From contig JAIXMF010000003.1 of NCBI GenBank assembly GCA_025201365.1, positions 496,001 to 560,000 on the forward strand: a DNA stretch of 64,000 nt. Direction: 5' to 3'. The notes under the pieces were generated by a model. That model saw only the letters and a list, made by a program, of their open reading frames with translations, was not told the origin of the DNA and ran no database searches. Each line of letters opens with the position of its first letter. The stretch's first letter is position 1. Positions 24,580 to 36,800 of this stretch are shown here, piece after piece. Source of the stretch: Syncephalis plumigaleata. Its lineage: Eukaryota > Zoopagomycota > Zoopagomycetes > Zoopagales > Piptocephalidaceae. The translations under genes and the position numbers were made by a program.

Positions 24580-26484
24580 ATGTCTCATCCTACATGTAAA
24601 GTAGATGATTCTGCTGTTGAACAAACAAATGACGATGCAATGAACGTAGATGAGAGCAAAGCAAAGGAGGTAGTTCAAGATGATGTATCCATGACATTAT
24701 CTATATCGGCGAGTGCACCTATGGAGGAGATTGTACCGGCTATTACCGCGACCACTGATTTGTCTATGCCCGATGGCCCTATTAACGACGCGAATACAAC
24801 GGAAAACAATACGCTAACGGAAGATCTGGGCACATTGAGCAATGACGCGGCTTCAACCACGTCGACTGCAGCGGCAACACCACAAGCTACTCCTATGACG
24901 ATGACAGCCTCTATGATGATGGTTGATAGCGCCAATAGCAGTTTGCCTAGTACGCCAGGTGCCACCGAACCGACAACACTTGAGGATATCGTCGTCGGTT
25001 GCAAAGTGTTTGTTCGACTGACCGACGAGCAAAAGGCAGCCGGTGAGATTGTCGATCGTAAGGCGGAGATCCTCTCAATTCGTCCATCGATGTACAACCC
25101 GGGCAATGGCAACCTCGACTATTACGTGCACTATGTCAACTTCAACAAACGACTCGATCAATGGGTCGCGGGTGAGCGTATCGACTTGACGCAACGTATC
25201 GAGTTCCCGCGTAGTCGTCGCGGTAAACTTGATGGTATGACTGGTGGAAAGACCGCGAATGGCAAGGAAACGGCGGAGCGAGCGAAGCGTGGCCAGAAAA
25301 CGGTAGGTCGCGCCAGACCTGGCACCAAGACTAAACTGGGGAAACGTCAGGCGAAGCATAGTAAAGACGTCGACGTGGCCACACCCACGCCAATGTCGCG
25401 TGTTAGATCCGTGGATGTTGCGCCTGACACGCCCACTCCTAGTTCACGCTGGAAGTCGTCCAACGATGCTGATGGACTTGCAAATGAAGGAGAAGAAGAG
25501 GACTCGACATTCGTCGAAACAGAAGATAAGGAAGCGATAGGTGGAGATGATGAGCCGGAGGTATTCTCAAAGGAGAATGAACTGGAACGACTACGACACG
25601 GTGGATCGATGACGCAGTCGATCACGGAGATTGCTCGTGTACGCAATATCAATCGTATTCGTATGGGCAGGCATGAAGTGGACACTTGGTACTTTTCGCC
25701 GTATCCGCAAGAGTTAACATCGCGGGAGATCGTGCACTTGTGCGAGTTCTGTTTATCGCCGTTCGACAGTGAATTCCAATTGGTGCGTCATGCCAAGCGA
25801 TGCCGATTGCTACACCCGCCTGGTAATGAGATCTATCGTCATGAGGATATTAGTTTCTTCGAGATTGACGGACGACGACAACGCACCTATTGTCGTAATC
25901 TTTGCCTATTGAGCAAGTTGTTCCTTGATCACAAGACGCTCTACTACGACGTGGATCCCTTTCTATTCTACGTGATGTGCCAGACGGATGCGCATGGTGC
26001 ACATATTATCGGCTATTTCAGTAAGGAGAAGGATTCCGCGGAGAATTACAATCTAGCGTGTATTCTTACATTGCCTCAACATCAGCGTAAGGGCTACGGA
26101 CGTATACTCATTGCGTTCTCGTACGAGCTAAGCAAAGTTGAGGGTAAGCTTGGTAGTCCCGAGAAACCATTATCGGATCTTGGTCTATTGTCGTATCGTG
26201 CTTACTGGACGGAAGCTATCGTCGAGCGTTTAATCCGATTCCGTGGTGATGTTACGATAGAGGAGGTTGCCAATGCCACCGCTATCACACCGCAGGATGT
26301 GATGCATACGCTGCAAAGTATCGACGCGCTTAAATACTACAAGGGCCAACATATTATCTGTTTAAGTAACAAAGTGGTTGATGCGTATCGACGTGCCGAA
26401 CAAAAGAAACGACGCTGTATCCATCCGGAACTACTAGATTGGAAGCCACCGGTATTTACACCAGCTCAATTACGCTTTGTCTAA
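24580..26484 (+). CDS. ESA1: MYST-family histone acetyltransferase (Esa1/Tip60 type)
   Basis: Catalytic subunit expected in a NuA4-type complex, acetylating histone H4 and H2A tails in the nucleus. 634 residues, longer than yeast Esa1 (445) because of an acidic/Thr-rich N-terminal extension (1-130) and a charged linker (about 210-350). Chromo-barrel domain at about 134-208 (LEDIVVGCKVFVRL ... DYYVHYVNFNKRLDQWV). C2HC zinc finger at about 387-408 (CEFCLSPF ... HAKRC). MYST catalytic core includes autoacetylation lysine K452 in DHKTLYYDVDPF, catalytic Cys C494 in NLACILTLPQ, acetyl-CoA loop QRKGYG (502-507) and Glu528 in SPEKPLSDLG. Single uninterrupted exon. Confidence 0.96.
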   Translation: MSHPTCKVDDSAVEQTNDDAMNVDESKAKEVVQDDVSMTLSISASAPMEEIVPAITATTDLSMPDGPINDANTTENNTLTEDLGTLSNDAASTTSTAAATPQATPMTMTASMMMVDSANSSLPSTPGATEPTTLEDIVVGCKVFVRLTDEQKAAGEIVDRKAEILSIRPSMYNPGNGNLDYYVHYVNFNKRLDQWVAGERIDLTQRIEFPRSRRGKLDGMTGGKTANGKETAERAKRGQKTVGRARPGTKTKLGKRQAKHSKDVDVATPTPMSRVRSVDVAPDTPTPSSRWKSSNDADGLANEGEEEDSTFVETEDKEAIGGDDEPEVFSKENELERLRHGGSMTQSITEIARVRNINRIRMGRHEVDTWYFSPYPQELTSREIVHLCEFCLSPFDSEFQLVRHAKRCRLLHPPGNEIYRHEDISFFEIDGRRQRTYCRNLCLLSKLFLDHKTLYYDVDPFLFYVMCQTDAHGAHIIGYFSKEKDSAENYNLACILTLPQHQRKGYGRILIAFSYELSKVEGKLGSPEKPLSDLGLLSYRAYWTEAIVERLIRFRGDVTIEEVANATAITPQDVMHTLQSIDALKYYKGQHIICLSNKVVDAYRRAEQKKRRCIHPELLDWKPPVFTPAQLRFV

Positions 26485-26644
26485 ATAATAATAATACGAT
26501 GTTGATGATGATGATGATGAACACGCCCTACTACTGCTATTGTACCTCTATACTTGATTTTCATATAAAATAAAATAAACTATACTAGTATTAACAATAA
26601 TGCGATACTTTTATTTATGTATTTTTCTGATATAAACAGCAATA

Positions 26645-28523
26645 TTACAGGAACAATTGATTAATATGTACAATGATGGTGTAGATGATGACAATTGAAC
26701 AAACAGTTGAAAGTAGATATGGCACTCTATTGTCAGCGCTTGATTTGTGCTTGACTTGCGGTGATGGATGTCCGCTTGGATCGACTTGCGCGCTACGCAG
26801 CACATCCTGACAAGAGGACTCCTGCTGTTTGGGCATAGTCGATTGGGCCGTGCCTCCAAAACTACATGTGCCGCCAGCATGCCTACTCTTGACGTAGACG
26901 GCGTTATAGGCCCATGAGAGTCGTTCTACCACGGAGCATCCGCTATACTTGCCATATCGTCCAGACATGGCATCCGTATTAATATCGCTACAATCGATTT
27001 GACCACACACGGTTCCTAGTGCTTTGCCGGCAGCAATGTTAATCTCCTCGGGCGATACACCCAATGAACTTTCGTTCACTTGGCATAAGAGCGTGTTCAA
27101 CATGCATCCGCATGCTTCCTTTGACGGTGTTGCCGGTAATCGATGACTGGAATGCCAACTAGACGTGGTTGCCGGACATTGCGATGCTTGTCGATGCTCC
27201 TTTAACGATTTTACTTTTACGCCCTAATATACAATTGCAATTCCGTAAGTAAAACAATGCATCTATTGCCGTTTATTTCCCGCTACATTACGTAATAATG
27301 ATGCTAATAACAATCACTTACCACAGGACGAACGGCAGCGTAAGCAGTCTTTAAATTGTGGAAATCTTGCATTTTGGCCACTTGTTTCTCGTTTACAATT
27401 TGCACGAGTCCATAATTATTCTCTTCGTTGCTGAACTCGTAGGCAATGCCACCGGATAGAACATCGGTCATTTGTGATCCGAATATCGCTTCAACCTTGA
27501 TGATGTCAATATGAGTTAACGTAACACATACGAGGATATTGTTTATTTATTTATTTACTTCATCACTTACCTCACCAAATGTCCTAGGCATCGATAGGTT
27601 ACAGCCGAATTCCGTAAGGAATATTGGAATACTATATTGCGCGAATTCCTCATGACGATCACGATAGCCAGATGTCTCAAAGGTGGCCTTGTTGCCGCAC
27701 CATTCGTAAAGGTTAACACCGTAGAAATCGGCTCGTTCTCCTGGTTCACCGCAGTTGAAGTAGTGTAGTAATTCCATACGGATCGTGGGATCGTCGTTGG
27801 AAGCGTAGCCGACCGGAAGGGTACGTCCACCCGCCCCTCTCTGATAAATGTAATGCTTAATATCACGGAGGGCCGCCTTGACGAATGCCGATGCCTTGGT
27901 GGTTTTCACCTCATTCGAGACTTCATTACCGGCGAGGAAGCCAAGCATATTGTCGTATTTAAGAAAGGCGTCGGCCGTCTTCTTGTAATGCTCCAGTAGC
28001 GTATAGTCATAGCTTGGCTCGAGTCGATTAATACTTTGTGCGGGCGTGGGTAGATCCAGTAATAGGTAGATGCCGGCATCGGCGAGTAACTTCATACACT
28101 TGTCGTGATTGGCACCATTATCGACCTAGTGATAGGACGGGCATTAACTGTGCGTGTAAATGATATCATCGATTATGTACTCGATTGTCTTACCTGGTAT
28201 ACACGAATGGTGTTAACGTTCAACTCCTTGAGTAGTGGTACATCCCGTTGACATCCTGCCTCGTCGGCGAGTGGATCGGTTATTCTCCCAGTCCCCCGCG
28301 GTTGATAGGCCACTCCTTTGACGAAGAACTCTTCTTGCGTGACACCATCAAACATCTTGTGCCCCTTAATGACAATGGGATTAAGAGCGTCAGCACCATT
28401 GGTTGAAATGAATACCAATAGTAGAAGAAGAGTAGAAAGTAATGGAATCAACGATGATCGCCACATGATCCTACTGAGGATCATGCGACAATGAATCATA
28501 TTAGCATTATTCGATAATGACAT
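26645..28523 (-). CDS. GH72 beta-1,3-glucanosyltransferase (Gas/Gel family) with CBM43-like domain
   Basis: Cell-surface enzyme that elongates and remodels beta-1,3-glucan. Minus-strand exons: 28194-28523, 27571-28115, 27322-27495, 26645-27223. N-terminal signal/anchor (SLIPLLSTLLLLLVFISTNG). GH72 domain: VKGVAYQPRG, LKELNVNTIRVYQ, acid/base Glu in GNEVSNEV, DFYGVNLYEWCG, nucleophile Glu in PIFLTEFGCN, GGIAYEFSNEENNYGLV. The C-terminal cysteine-rich part (CGCMLNTLLCQV ... VCGQIDCSDI ... GCSVVERLSWAYNAVY) matches the X8/CBM43 module of Gas1-type members. A final hydrophobic stretch (YLLSTVCSIVIIYTIIVHI) suggests a GPI-anchor signal. Divergent from the FKS glucan synthase gene. No frame breaks. 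Confidence 0.93.
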
Positions 28524-31500
28524 GTTATTATTATTATTATTGATATTAATTAGAAAAATGAGATATATCGTTGAATCTCCGGTTAAACCGGACCTAGTTA
28601 ACGAATGAATGTACGAATAAGAAGAAGAAAAAGAAGAAAAGAAAACAGAATAGCAATGTATGGAGATTAACAATATGTATACGAGTAGTAGAATGGTTCC
28701 TTGTGCCTATTTAGAAATGATCAAGAATGACGCGGATGTTGTTGCTGCTGCTGCTGTTGCTGTTGTGTTGTTGTTAAGCTATTGCAAACAATCCGACCAA
28801 GTAGTCTCCCTTAAATATCGACTTTGTCTGTTGTATAGACTTACGAATACAATAGCGGTAGTAGTAGTAGCAAATGACCACTGAGTAAGTCTTTTTTGTT
28901 TCGTGCAAGCAACTCAACGATACCGAACAATTCCACGAGAAACAAACAATCCATTACACAGGTAATATTGTAGATTTACTCATCGTTCTATTCGATTTTA
29001 TTCGATTTCATCGATCTATACGGTACAATTGTTGTTACTGCTGATAGCTGTGTACATGTACATGGCATTAGCTAACCTTTACAAGTCAAGCATTCTTTTT
29101 TGTTTACAATAACCATATAGCATTAGCCCCCTTGCTTATTTCCTCAATTGTCATTTGCTTTCATAATTCAATAATCCAAAACGATTATTGACATTAAATA
29201 AAAGTAAATCAAATTACTTGATTAATTAATTGCTTAATTAAATCTACATTTTAGGTAATTCTGAACCAAATATCAAGTGTCTATCATTTGTTTATCATTA
29301 GCCTTTGCTAAAATTGAGTGGATTACTCGTGAATCTTAATATGAATGTAATAAACTTTTAATTAAGATCAAAAAGAGAATAGTAGAATCAATGAGCATGT
29401 CTAATAAATTAGTTTCATGATACTTTGTACAAATAAGCAGTATTTACCAAGTTTAACATTCTCATTAGTGAGTATACCCATGAAATCGCCTTGATCTTTG
29501 TATATTTATGCTTGTGTATTATTACGCATAATCAAATTGTAATCATTGTATTAGCTGACTTTACATGATAGAGAACGTCTACATCAGCCTAGTAACCAAC
29601 TTGCCACTTGATAACAAAACCCCGGTTGTTAACCAAATAGTTTATATGTTTATTATTGTTGTTGCTATTGTTATTGTTATTGTTATTGTTATGATGATGA
29701 TGATGATTGGGGTAAGCCCTTCTTACCATAGATCATGACAAATACATGAATAGTATTCAATTGAACTAGACATCAAATTACTCGTGTATTGCACTATGAT
29801 GTTTTACTAGTGGTACATTAACCTAATGATTCCATTCTATATTCAGCAGTCCTTGTTCAGTTGCATCATTGCTTAATCAAGTGATCATGTCCTACCACCA
29901 CCATCACCATTTTCTACCTGCCTATCAATCTACCTATCTATCTGTCTATTTATTTCTATGCATAGAACGTCATTAGCCGTGTCAAAACTAATCAATGTCA
30001 CCATTATCGTCATTATCGTCATCTTCATTATCATTTGTCGTAGTAGTTGTAATAATTGTTGTAGCACTAACATTATTCCATCTTCTGTACCACTACTACT
30101 ATTGTCTCCTTTTTTTCCTCTCTACTTGGTTCTCGCCCCAGCAACCATATCAGCCACGCCCCTTATCCATCAGGTGGATTGTTTTTTCCTTTACAAATGA
30201 ACAGTGTAAATAGACGCGAACGCGTCTCTCTCTCTCTCTATCTATCTACCTTCATCTTTCTCCATCTCTCCGTTTGTTTCTTTCTTGTTTACACGCTGTC
30301 GTGAAGGTATCACCTCGGCCGCGCGTTATCATCTTGATCCGCGTCCTCTTGACCTCCTCCGCAAAGTACTCTTTAAGCTTTGCCGTTCTCGGTACTGCCA
30401 CACTCCTTCTCCTTCTTCTCCTACGTGTGTCTGTCCTTTTTCTTTTTTCTTGCAACGTCTAGCAGTTTTGTATTATAACTGCACGGTGATCCGTCCTCTT
30501 CCTTGATAGTGTATCCTTTGTGGTTCATCGCGCACATCCTAGTTCGTTCGTTGGCCGTCACCGCGATGTAAGTATATTTCATGTTCTCGCGTTTCCATCT
30601 TTCTACTGCATACTAACAAGAATAATCCTTCTTGTTCTTGTTCTTCTTCATCTATGTATCAAATATAATTGTAGACACTAGTATCAATTGGACGAATTAC
30701 CGTCTATTCATTCCCCTCTCTCTCTCTCTTATATTTCTATCTTTATTCGCGTATTACCGATCTACTATCGTTTGCTTATCTCTCTCCATCTCCATCTCTC
30801 TTTTTGTCGCTATTCTCGTCAACCCTATATATCAGCATCGATTCACACTAAACAAGGTAAGCGGTTATTTTTAGCGTTCAGCGCTATCATACAACTCCGT
30901 TTCACGCCCTACCATCATTATTCCCGCTGAGATGATTCTATTCTTACCTATTCAATGTCAGTTATCTGGGCGTACCATTCATCTCCATACACTCCCTTTC
31001 CTTGACATTTCCATATACTGACATTCACACATTCCATATTGCCAAATGTAGTCAATCTTTGTAGTTCCCACTTGTTAGGCTGAGTGGCGGTTAAACACTG
31101 TCAGTTTTGTGTGTATGCGTCCGTGTATATCTTTTGTATACGTTTCCATCTCCTTTCTATGAAGAATGTGAGTGGATTTGGCATCATCTTCACTTGCTCG
31201 CTCGCTCGCTTACTCACTCACTCACTCTCAACCACACCACGTTTACACAACTATTGTAACTTTTTAACATTTCTTCTTACATCGTCTATTCCATTCTGTG
31301 TTTATCTCTTTTCCTCGCCACGTCTGGAATGTCTTCCAGTAATTACTATTCTCTTCTTCGCTCTCGCTCTTATTCATCGGTCACTATTTCTTCTGTTGCT
31401 GTGCAGCAACTTTTCGGGTTCCAATAACACACACAGACACTCACTCACTTAATTTCGAATTAGTACGCTTACACAGTGTTAACAAAGTTGTAGATCGGGT

Positions 31501-33867
31501 TGTTGTTGTTGTCCAAGAATAATAGCCATTGTATGCAAGCTAGTCGCACTGTTTTTATTTAATTTAATTTTATTGTCTAAAAATAACCCACCTCTCTGCG
31601 ATAGTTGCTCTGAGTATCCGGCTAACTACGCGTATCCACCTGTGTGCATAAAGCCGTTGGTCGCCTATCAGGTAAGTTTAGCAGTGGTTTGGCAGGCAGG
31701 CAAAGATAGATGGACAGTTTAAAAAACCCGTATGGAAAAGGCGATATGCGCTAGGGCGAGTCGAGTGCACCTTTGTTCTTTATTGCTATTATTCCCATTG
31801 TAACAACAAGAGCATCGCATCACTTTCTTGTGTTTGTTCTTGCTTGTCACAATAATCAGTAACAATAGATGTAGCAGTAGTGCTAGTATAATGAAGGAAT
31901 CATTTGATTGTCTCTAGTAGCATTTTCATTAGCAATTCTTTCTCTATCTCTCTCTCTCTCCTTTCTTTCTTCCTTTCTTTCTCTTTCTCTTTATTTCTCT
32001 TTTTCATTTTGGTTTCTTGTAGTGTATCATTTTTATTACACTGCGACAGCAATAAGTAGGCATCCTATGAGGAGACTGCATACATTCGTGGTAGTATTCT
32101 CCTGTTGAACGCATTTCATACTCCAATCAACTGCTACTTTATGGTTTCACATCATCACAAGTTGTGCATTCTCATTATTCATTTCGACTATTTCTTTTCA
32201 GGTATATTTATTACTGTGCACCACGTTTGATCTAGCCCTCTATTCATCGAGCATCTGTCCATAGCATTGCATTATTTCTCGGTAAAATACATTGCATTTA
32301 TTTACTTTGTAGTTTGCATATTACTAGTTGACATTATAACTAACCAGAAACATTATTATTATTGTTACTATTGTTGTTATTACTATAGTTGCCCCTATCT
32401 ATAAATCAATCCATTTCAGCAATCCTTACATCCGCTGGCATATTCTGCATGGTTCTATTATTTTTTATGTAAGTAGACACATCTAAAATGATATTGACTT
32501 CGTTTTATGCCATGTGTGGATTATTATGACTGTGGCATGCCATTATCTTTAGTATGGCTCTTCCTTTTCTTCTCTTTACCTATCTATAAGCTGAATATGT
32601 GATTGGATAGTGACACGTGCTATAGGCGTAGAGTGATGATGGCCTATTGTCTTTAGTAGTAGTAGTAGTAGTGCTGTATAGTCACCTTTACTGAATAGGC
32701 AATTACTCGTTTTCTCCTTCTTCATCCTATGCATAGTTATCATTACTGGTTAGCTGCAGCCTTCTGCACTATCATTCATGTATGCTCTCACTGACAAATC
32801 AATTGCGTGTTGGTGTAGCTTTATTCCATTAGCAAAATGAATGATCAATGTATGAGCATATATACATACAGAGAAAGCTATATAGATAGAGAGATAAAGA
32901 GATAAGAGAGCGAGACTGTGTAGGATGTATGCATGGCAGAAGGATGTGTGTGTATGTGTATGCGTGTATCATTCCTCCTATTTGTACTCTCGCCTATCAT
33001 TACTTCGTCGTATCTCTCCTCTCTCTCACCTTTTTAAAACCATAATTGCAGCTGCTGATTGTATGCCTCGATCCCCGTACAAGTCGCCTTCTCCTTCGTT
33101 TCTTTTTGTGCGCTCGCCTGCTTTTTCCTATATATGACAAGTGGACTACACTAATTTGCTCCTTATATACCTCATATCCACATCGACGATTACACTTGGC
33201 TTCTTCTTCTTCTTCCTGTTCCCCTTTTTCTCTTTCTAACGTCGCTCACTCGTAGTAGCTCTTTCATATGCTCTACGGTGACGCTTATTATTACTATTAT
33301 TAGTGTTAGCCACTAGTTTGACTGCACGCTCGTCTTCTTTCTGCAACGCTTTTATTTTACAGTTTCTTGTGGTGGCAAATAGTTGCTACTTACGCTTATA
33401 GCTAGCTAGTTCGCTCATTCATACGTTCCTTCGTTTCTTGTCAAAGACAACTTACTAGTTAGTCTACGCATTATTTGTGCTGTACATTGTGCACGCACAC
33501 ACCTCTCTACTATTTTGTCACTCACTATTCCCGTTTTTCTCTTGTTCCAATAAGAAGACGTATTACAGCGCATATATCGATTATTATTTCTTCTTCTTCT
33601 CCTCCTCCTTTATCACTACTGCGCTTTGCCTTAATTGTCTGTCGGGAACAGTCATTTCAATAAGTCAATGCTAACCACCATACCTGCAACAACATTTATT
33701 ATATCTAGTGTTGGTGGTAAATAGAGAAATACTATCATATTTTGGTTGGTCTTTTATTCCGGTTGACTACTTACAGTGCTTGCTTTGATTTTACTTTATC
33801 GACTAGTAATAGTAGTAATAGTAGTAGTAAGTAAGTAGTTCATACTTGCTACACTGAAAAAAGCAAC
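28524..33867. other. 5.3 kb intergenic region between GH72 and FKS genes
   Basis: No supported gene on either strand. From about 30100 to 33860 the plus strand is markedly pyrimidine-rich with CT, TTC and TCA repeats, and donor- and acceptor-like elements are scattered through it (for example GTAAGT near 30567). A long, possibly spliced untranslated leader of the FKS gene is a reasonable inference. Region 28700-30000 is AT-rich with TTG/ATG repeats (about 29653-29707). Confidence 0.55.
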
Positions 33868-36800
33868 ATGGCGGCAAACGAACAAAATAATGTTACACGG
33901 CAGCCATCACTGCCACGGTTTCGACCTCAGCCAAATTTACCCGCTCCAGAGTCAGCCGCTCGCCAGCCATCTCCTACAGAATCAGGCCGTGCTGTTATAT
34001 CACGCTCGGCTAGTTCCGATTACATTCGTAACAATACTTACAATCCCGCTAATAATAACAACACCAACAACAACAATGACAACTATTCATCTCCAGATCC
34101 TTATGGACGAGATAGTCCATATCATCATCAACATGAACAACGCAATAATAGCGATAGTAATAGTAATAGCACTTCTCCTTTGTTGCGCCGATCACCATCC
34201 GTGCCACATACACGATCCCATGGACAAACGCCGCCCTATCATCTACATCCCGATAATAGCTACTTTGGTGATCATCCTAATGGCGGTCAGTCTTCTGGAT
34301 CGCATGATGAGTCAAATAATTCCTATCTGCAACGACCTTATGAGCCGGTACGTAGACATTCCGCTGAAGATACGACACCGCCTCGTGGTGGTGGACGACG
34401 TAATTTCGACGGTAATCAGGAGCAGATAGCCATGCCAACTGTTCCGATGGTTGCAGTGTCGCCGACCACTATGCTCTCCCCTAATTCATCATCGTATCCA
34501 GTATCATCCCGAGCATCTCCCGTGTCTCCAGCTGGCGCCGCCCAAGCTTGGTCACCGTTATTAGGCGGTCAGAATGATCCGTATGCGGCAGATCCGCGTA
34601 ATCAACACACAAGTTGGGGCTCGCAAAACACCGTGGACTCCACCAATTCCGAGACACATCTACGTAACTCGCCACCAAACGCGTATGCCATGTCCGAGCA
34701 ACGCAGTAATCGACGTACCTCCGGTCTACGGGAATCATTTACGCCCGATGACTTTTATCAAAACCCTCATAATGCTCAAGCTTCCGTTTCGTCATTGTAT
34801 CCGCCCACCATGGCAGCTACGGCGTCAGTCGGCCTATCAACTGCAGCATCTGCACGTACTGGCGATGTTGATCTTCTAAGCGCGCTACGCGATACTAACC
34901 TCGACTCCAGTCGGTATGCAATGTTCTCGCCATCGTCCGAGTCACTCCTCGCGACAATGGAACATCGCAAATTGAGTAGAGGCGGTGCTTCACAGGCCAG
35001 TCTTTACACCACCGCTCAGTCGCAGGCTGCATCGGGTCGCGTTACTCCGATGCGACGTCGACAAGAGTCCAACTCGACGATGATGCGTGAAAGTTTGCCG
35101 GCCCCCGCTGACCATTGGTATCCCGCGTGGCCAGAGGATGAGTCCGAAGTGCCCATTAGTATTCGTGAGATTCGCGGCATCTTCCAACGACTACAACGAC
35201 GATTCGGTTTCCAAGTCGATAACGCGCGTAATCAATACGACGCATTTATGCGTATGCTTGATTCACGTGCTTCGCGACAAATGCCCGATCAAGCCTAAAA
35301 ACGCTACATGCCGATTATATTGGTGGACAACATGCCAACTATCGTAAGTGGTACTTCTGCGCCTTGCTTAACAAGGATATCCGGCCCATCAAACGTGGCG
35401 TGCTGGTTCCTCGTCAAACGATGGCGGTAGCGTGGAGGATCAGAAAAGTCTACCTGCTGCCGAGCATGTATGGCGAGTGAGAATGCAACGCATGTCACCC
35501 TACATGCGTGTACGACAGATTGCACTCTGGCTATTGATATGGGGCGAGGCAAGTGTTATCCGATTCATGCCCGAGTGTCTATGCTTCCTATTCAAGCTGG
35601 CCGACGACTCGTTAGATGTTTGCGAACCAGGCACCGAGGATGCGCAGACACGCTTCGACACGAATGCTTTCCTGAATGATGTTATCACACCCATTTACCA
35701 ATACATTCGAGAGCAAGCCTACGAGATTCGCGATGGCAAATATGTGAAACGCGAGCGCGACCACGCCACCACAGTTGGCTACGACGACTGTAACGAGCTA
35801 TTCTGGACGCGTGAGGGCATTCAACGTATTCGTATCAAGGGTCCGGCACGTACGCGTCTCGTGGAAATACCGGCCGAGGCTAGATACGCGCAATTAGGTC
35901 ATGTTGACTGGACATTAGCATTCCGTAAATCGTACAAGGAACGACGTACTTTCCTGCATTTGCTCGTTAACTTCCCGCGTATCTGGATATTCACGTTTGC
36001 TTCTTCTATTACTATACGATTTTCAACGCGCCATTCGTGTACGATCCCAACGGCAATGACCCCATCAGCGTGCCATTGACCATTGCCTCGCAGGGCGGTT
36101 CCATCGCTACCATCATCATGTTATTGGCCACTATTTGCGAGTTCTTCTTTGTACGCACTCGTTGGAATGCCTCGAGTATCCTACTAAGTCGTATCACCTG
36201 GCTCGTCATCATTCTCCTTATTCATCTGGCTCCCACCGTCTACATCATTAAGTTCTCGAGTAATGGCCTGGTCCCGTTAATCATTTCGATTGTCCAGTTT
36301 GTCTATTCAATCGTTTGTACCGCCATCTTCTCACCGTTCCTTCCGGTCGACTATTCCGACGTAATGGTAAATCAAAGTCGAAGCAAGATGCCAATCTAGC
36401 CATTCGCACCTTCACCGCTAGTTTCCCCACGTTGAAACCCACGGAACGTGCCGTATCCATTGGCATGTGGACATGCGTGTTCCTGTCGAAATTCCTCGAG
36501 TCCTACTTCTTCCTGGCCCTTTCATTTAAGGATGCCCTCAAGGCAATGATTGATATCCCGCAAACGGAATGTTCCGCGTTTGCCGGCATGCAATTCTGTC
36601 AAGGTATCGGCTACTTGACGCTAATCGTGGTGACCAGTCTCGACTTGCTTCTATTCTTCCTCGACACTTATTTATGGTACATTATCTGGAATGCCATCTT
36701 TAGCGTTTGTCGTTCCTTCTACCTCGGTATTTCCATCTACTCGCCATGGCGTAACATCTTTTCACGCCTACCAAAGCGTATCTACGCCAAACTTATCGCC

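Noticed and set aside
30252-30455. Arg-rich minus-strand open frame
   Set aside because: Reverse image of a CT-rich tract; no start context or domain.
33890-34429. 179-codon open frame inside the start of the FKS gene
   Set aside because: Out-of-frame shadow of the low-complexity FKS N-terminus.
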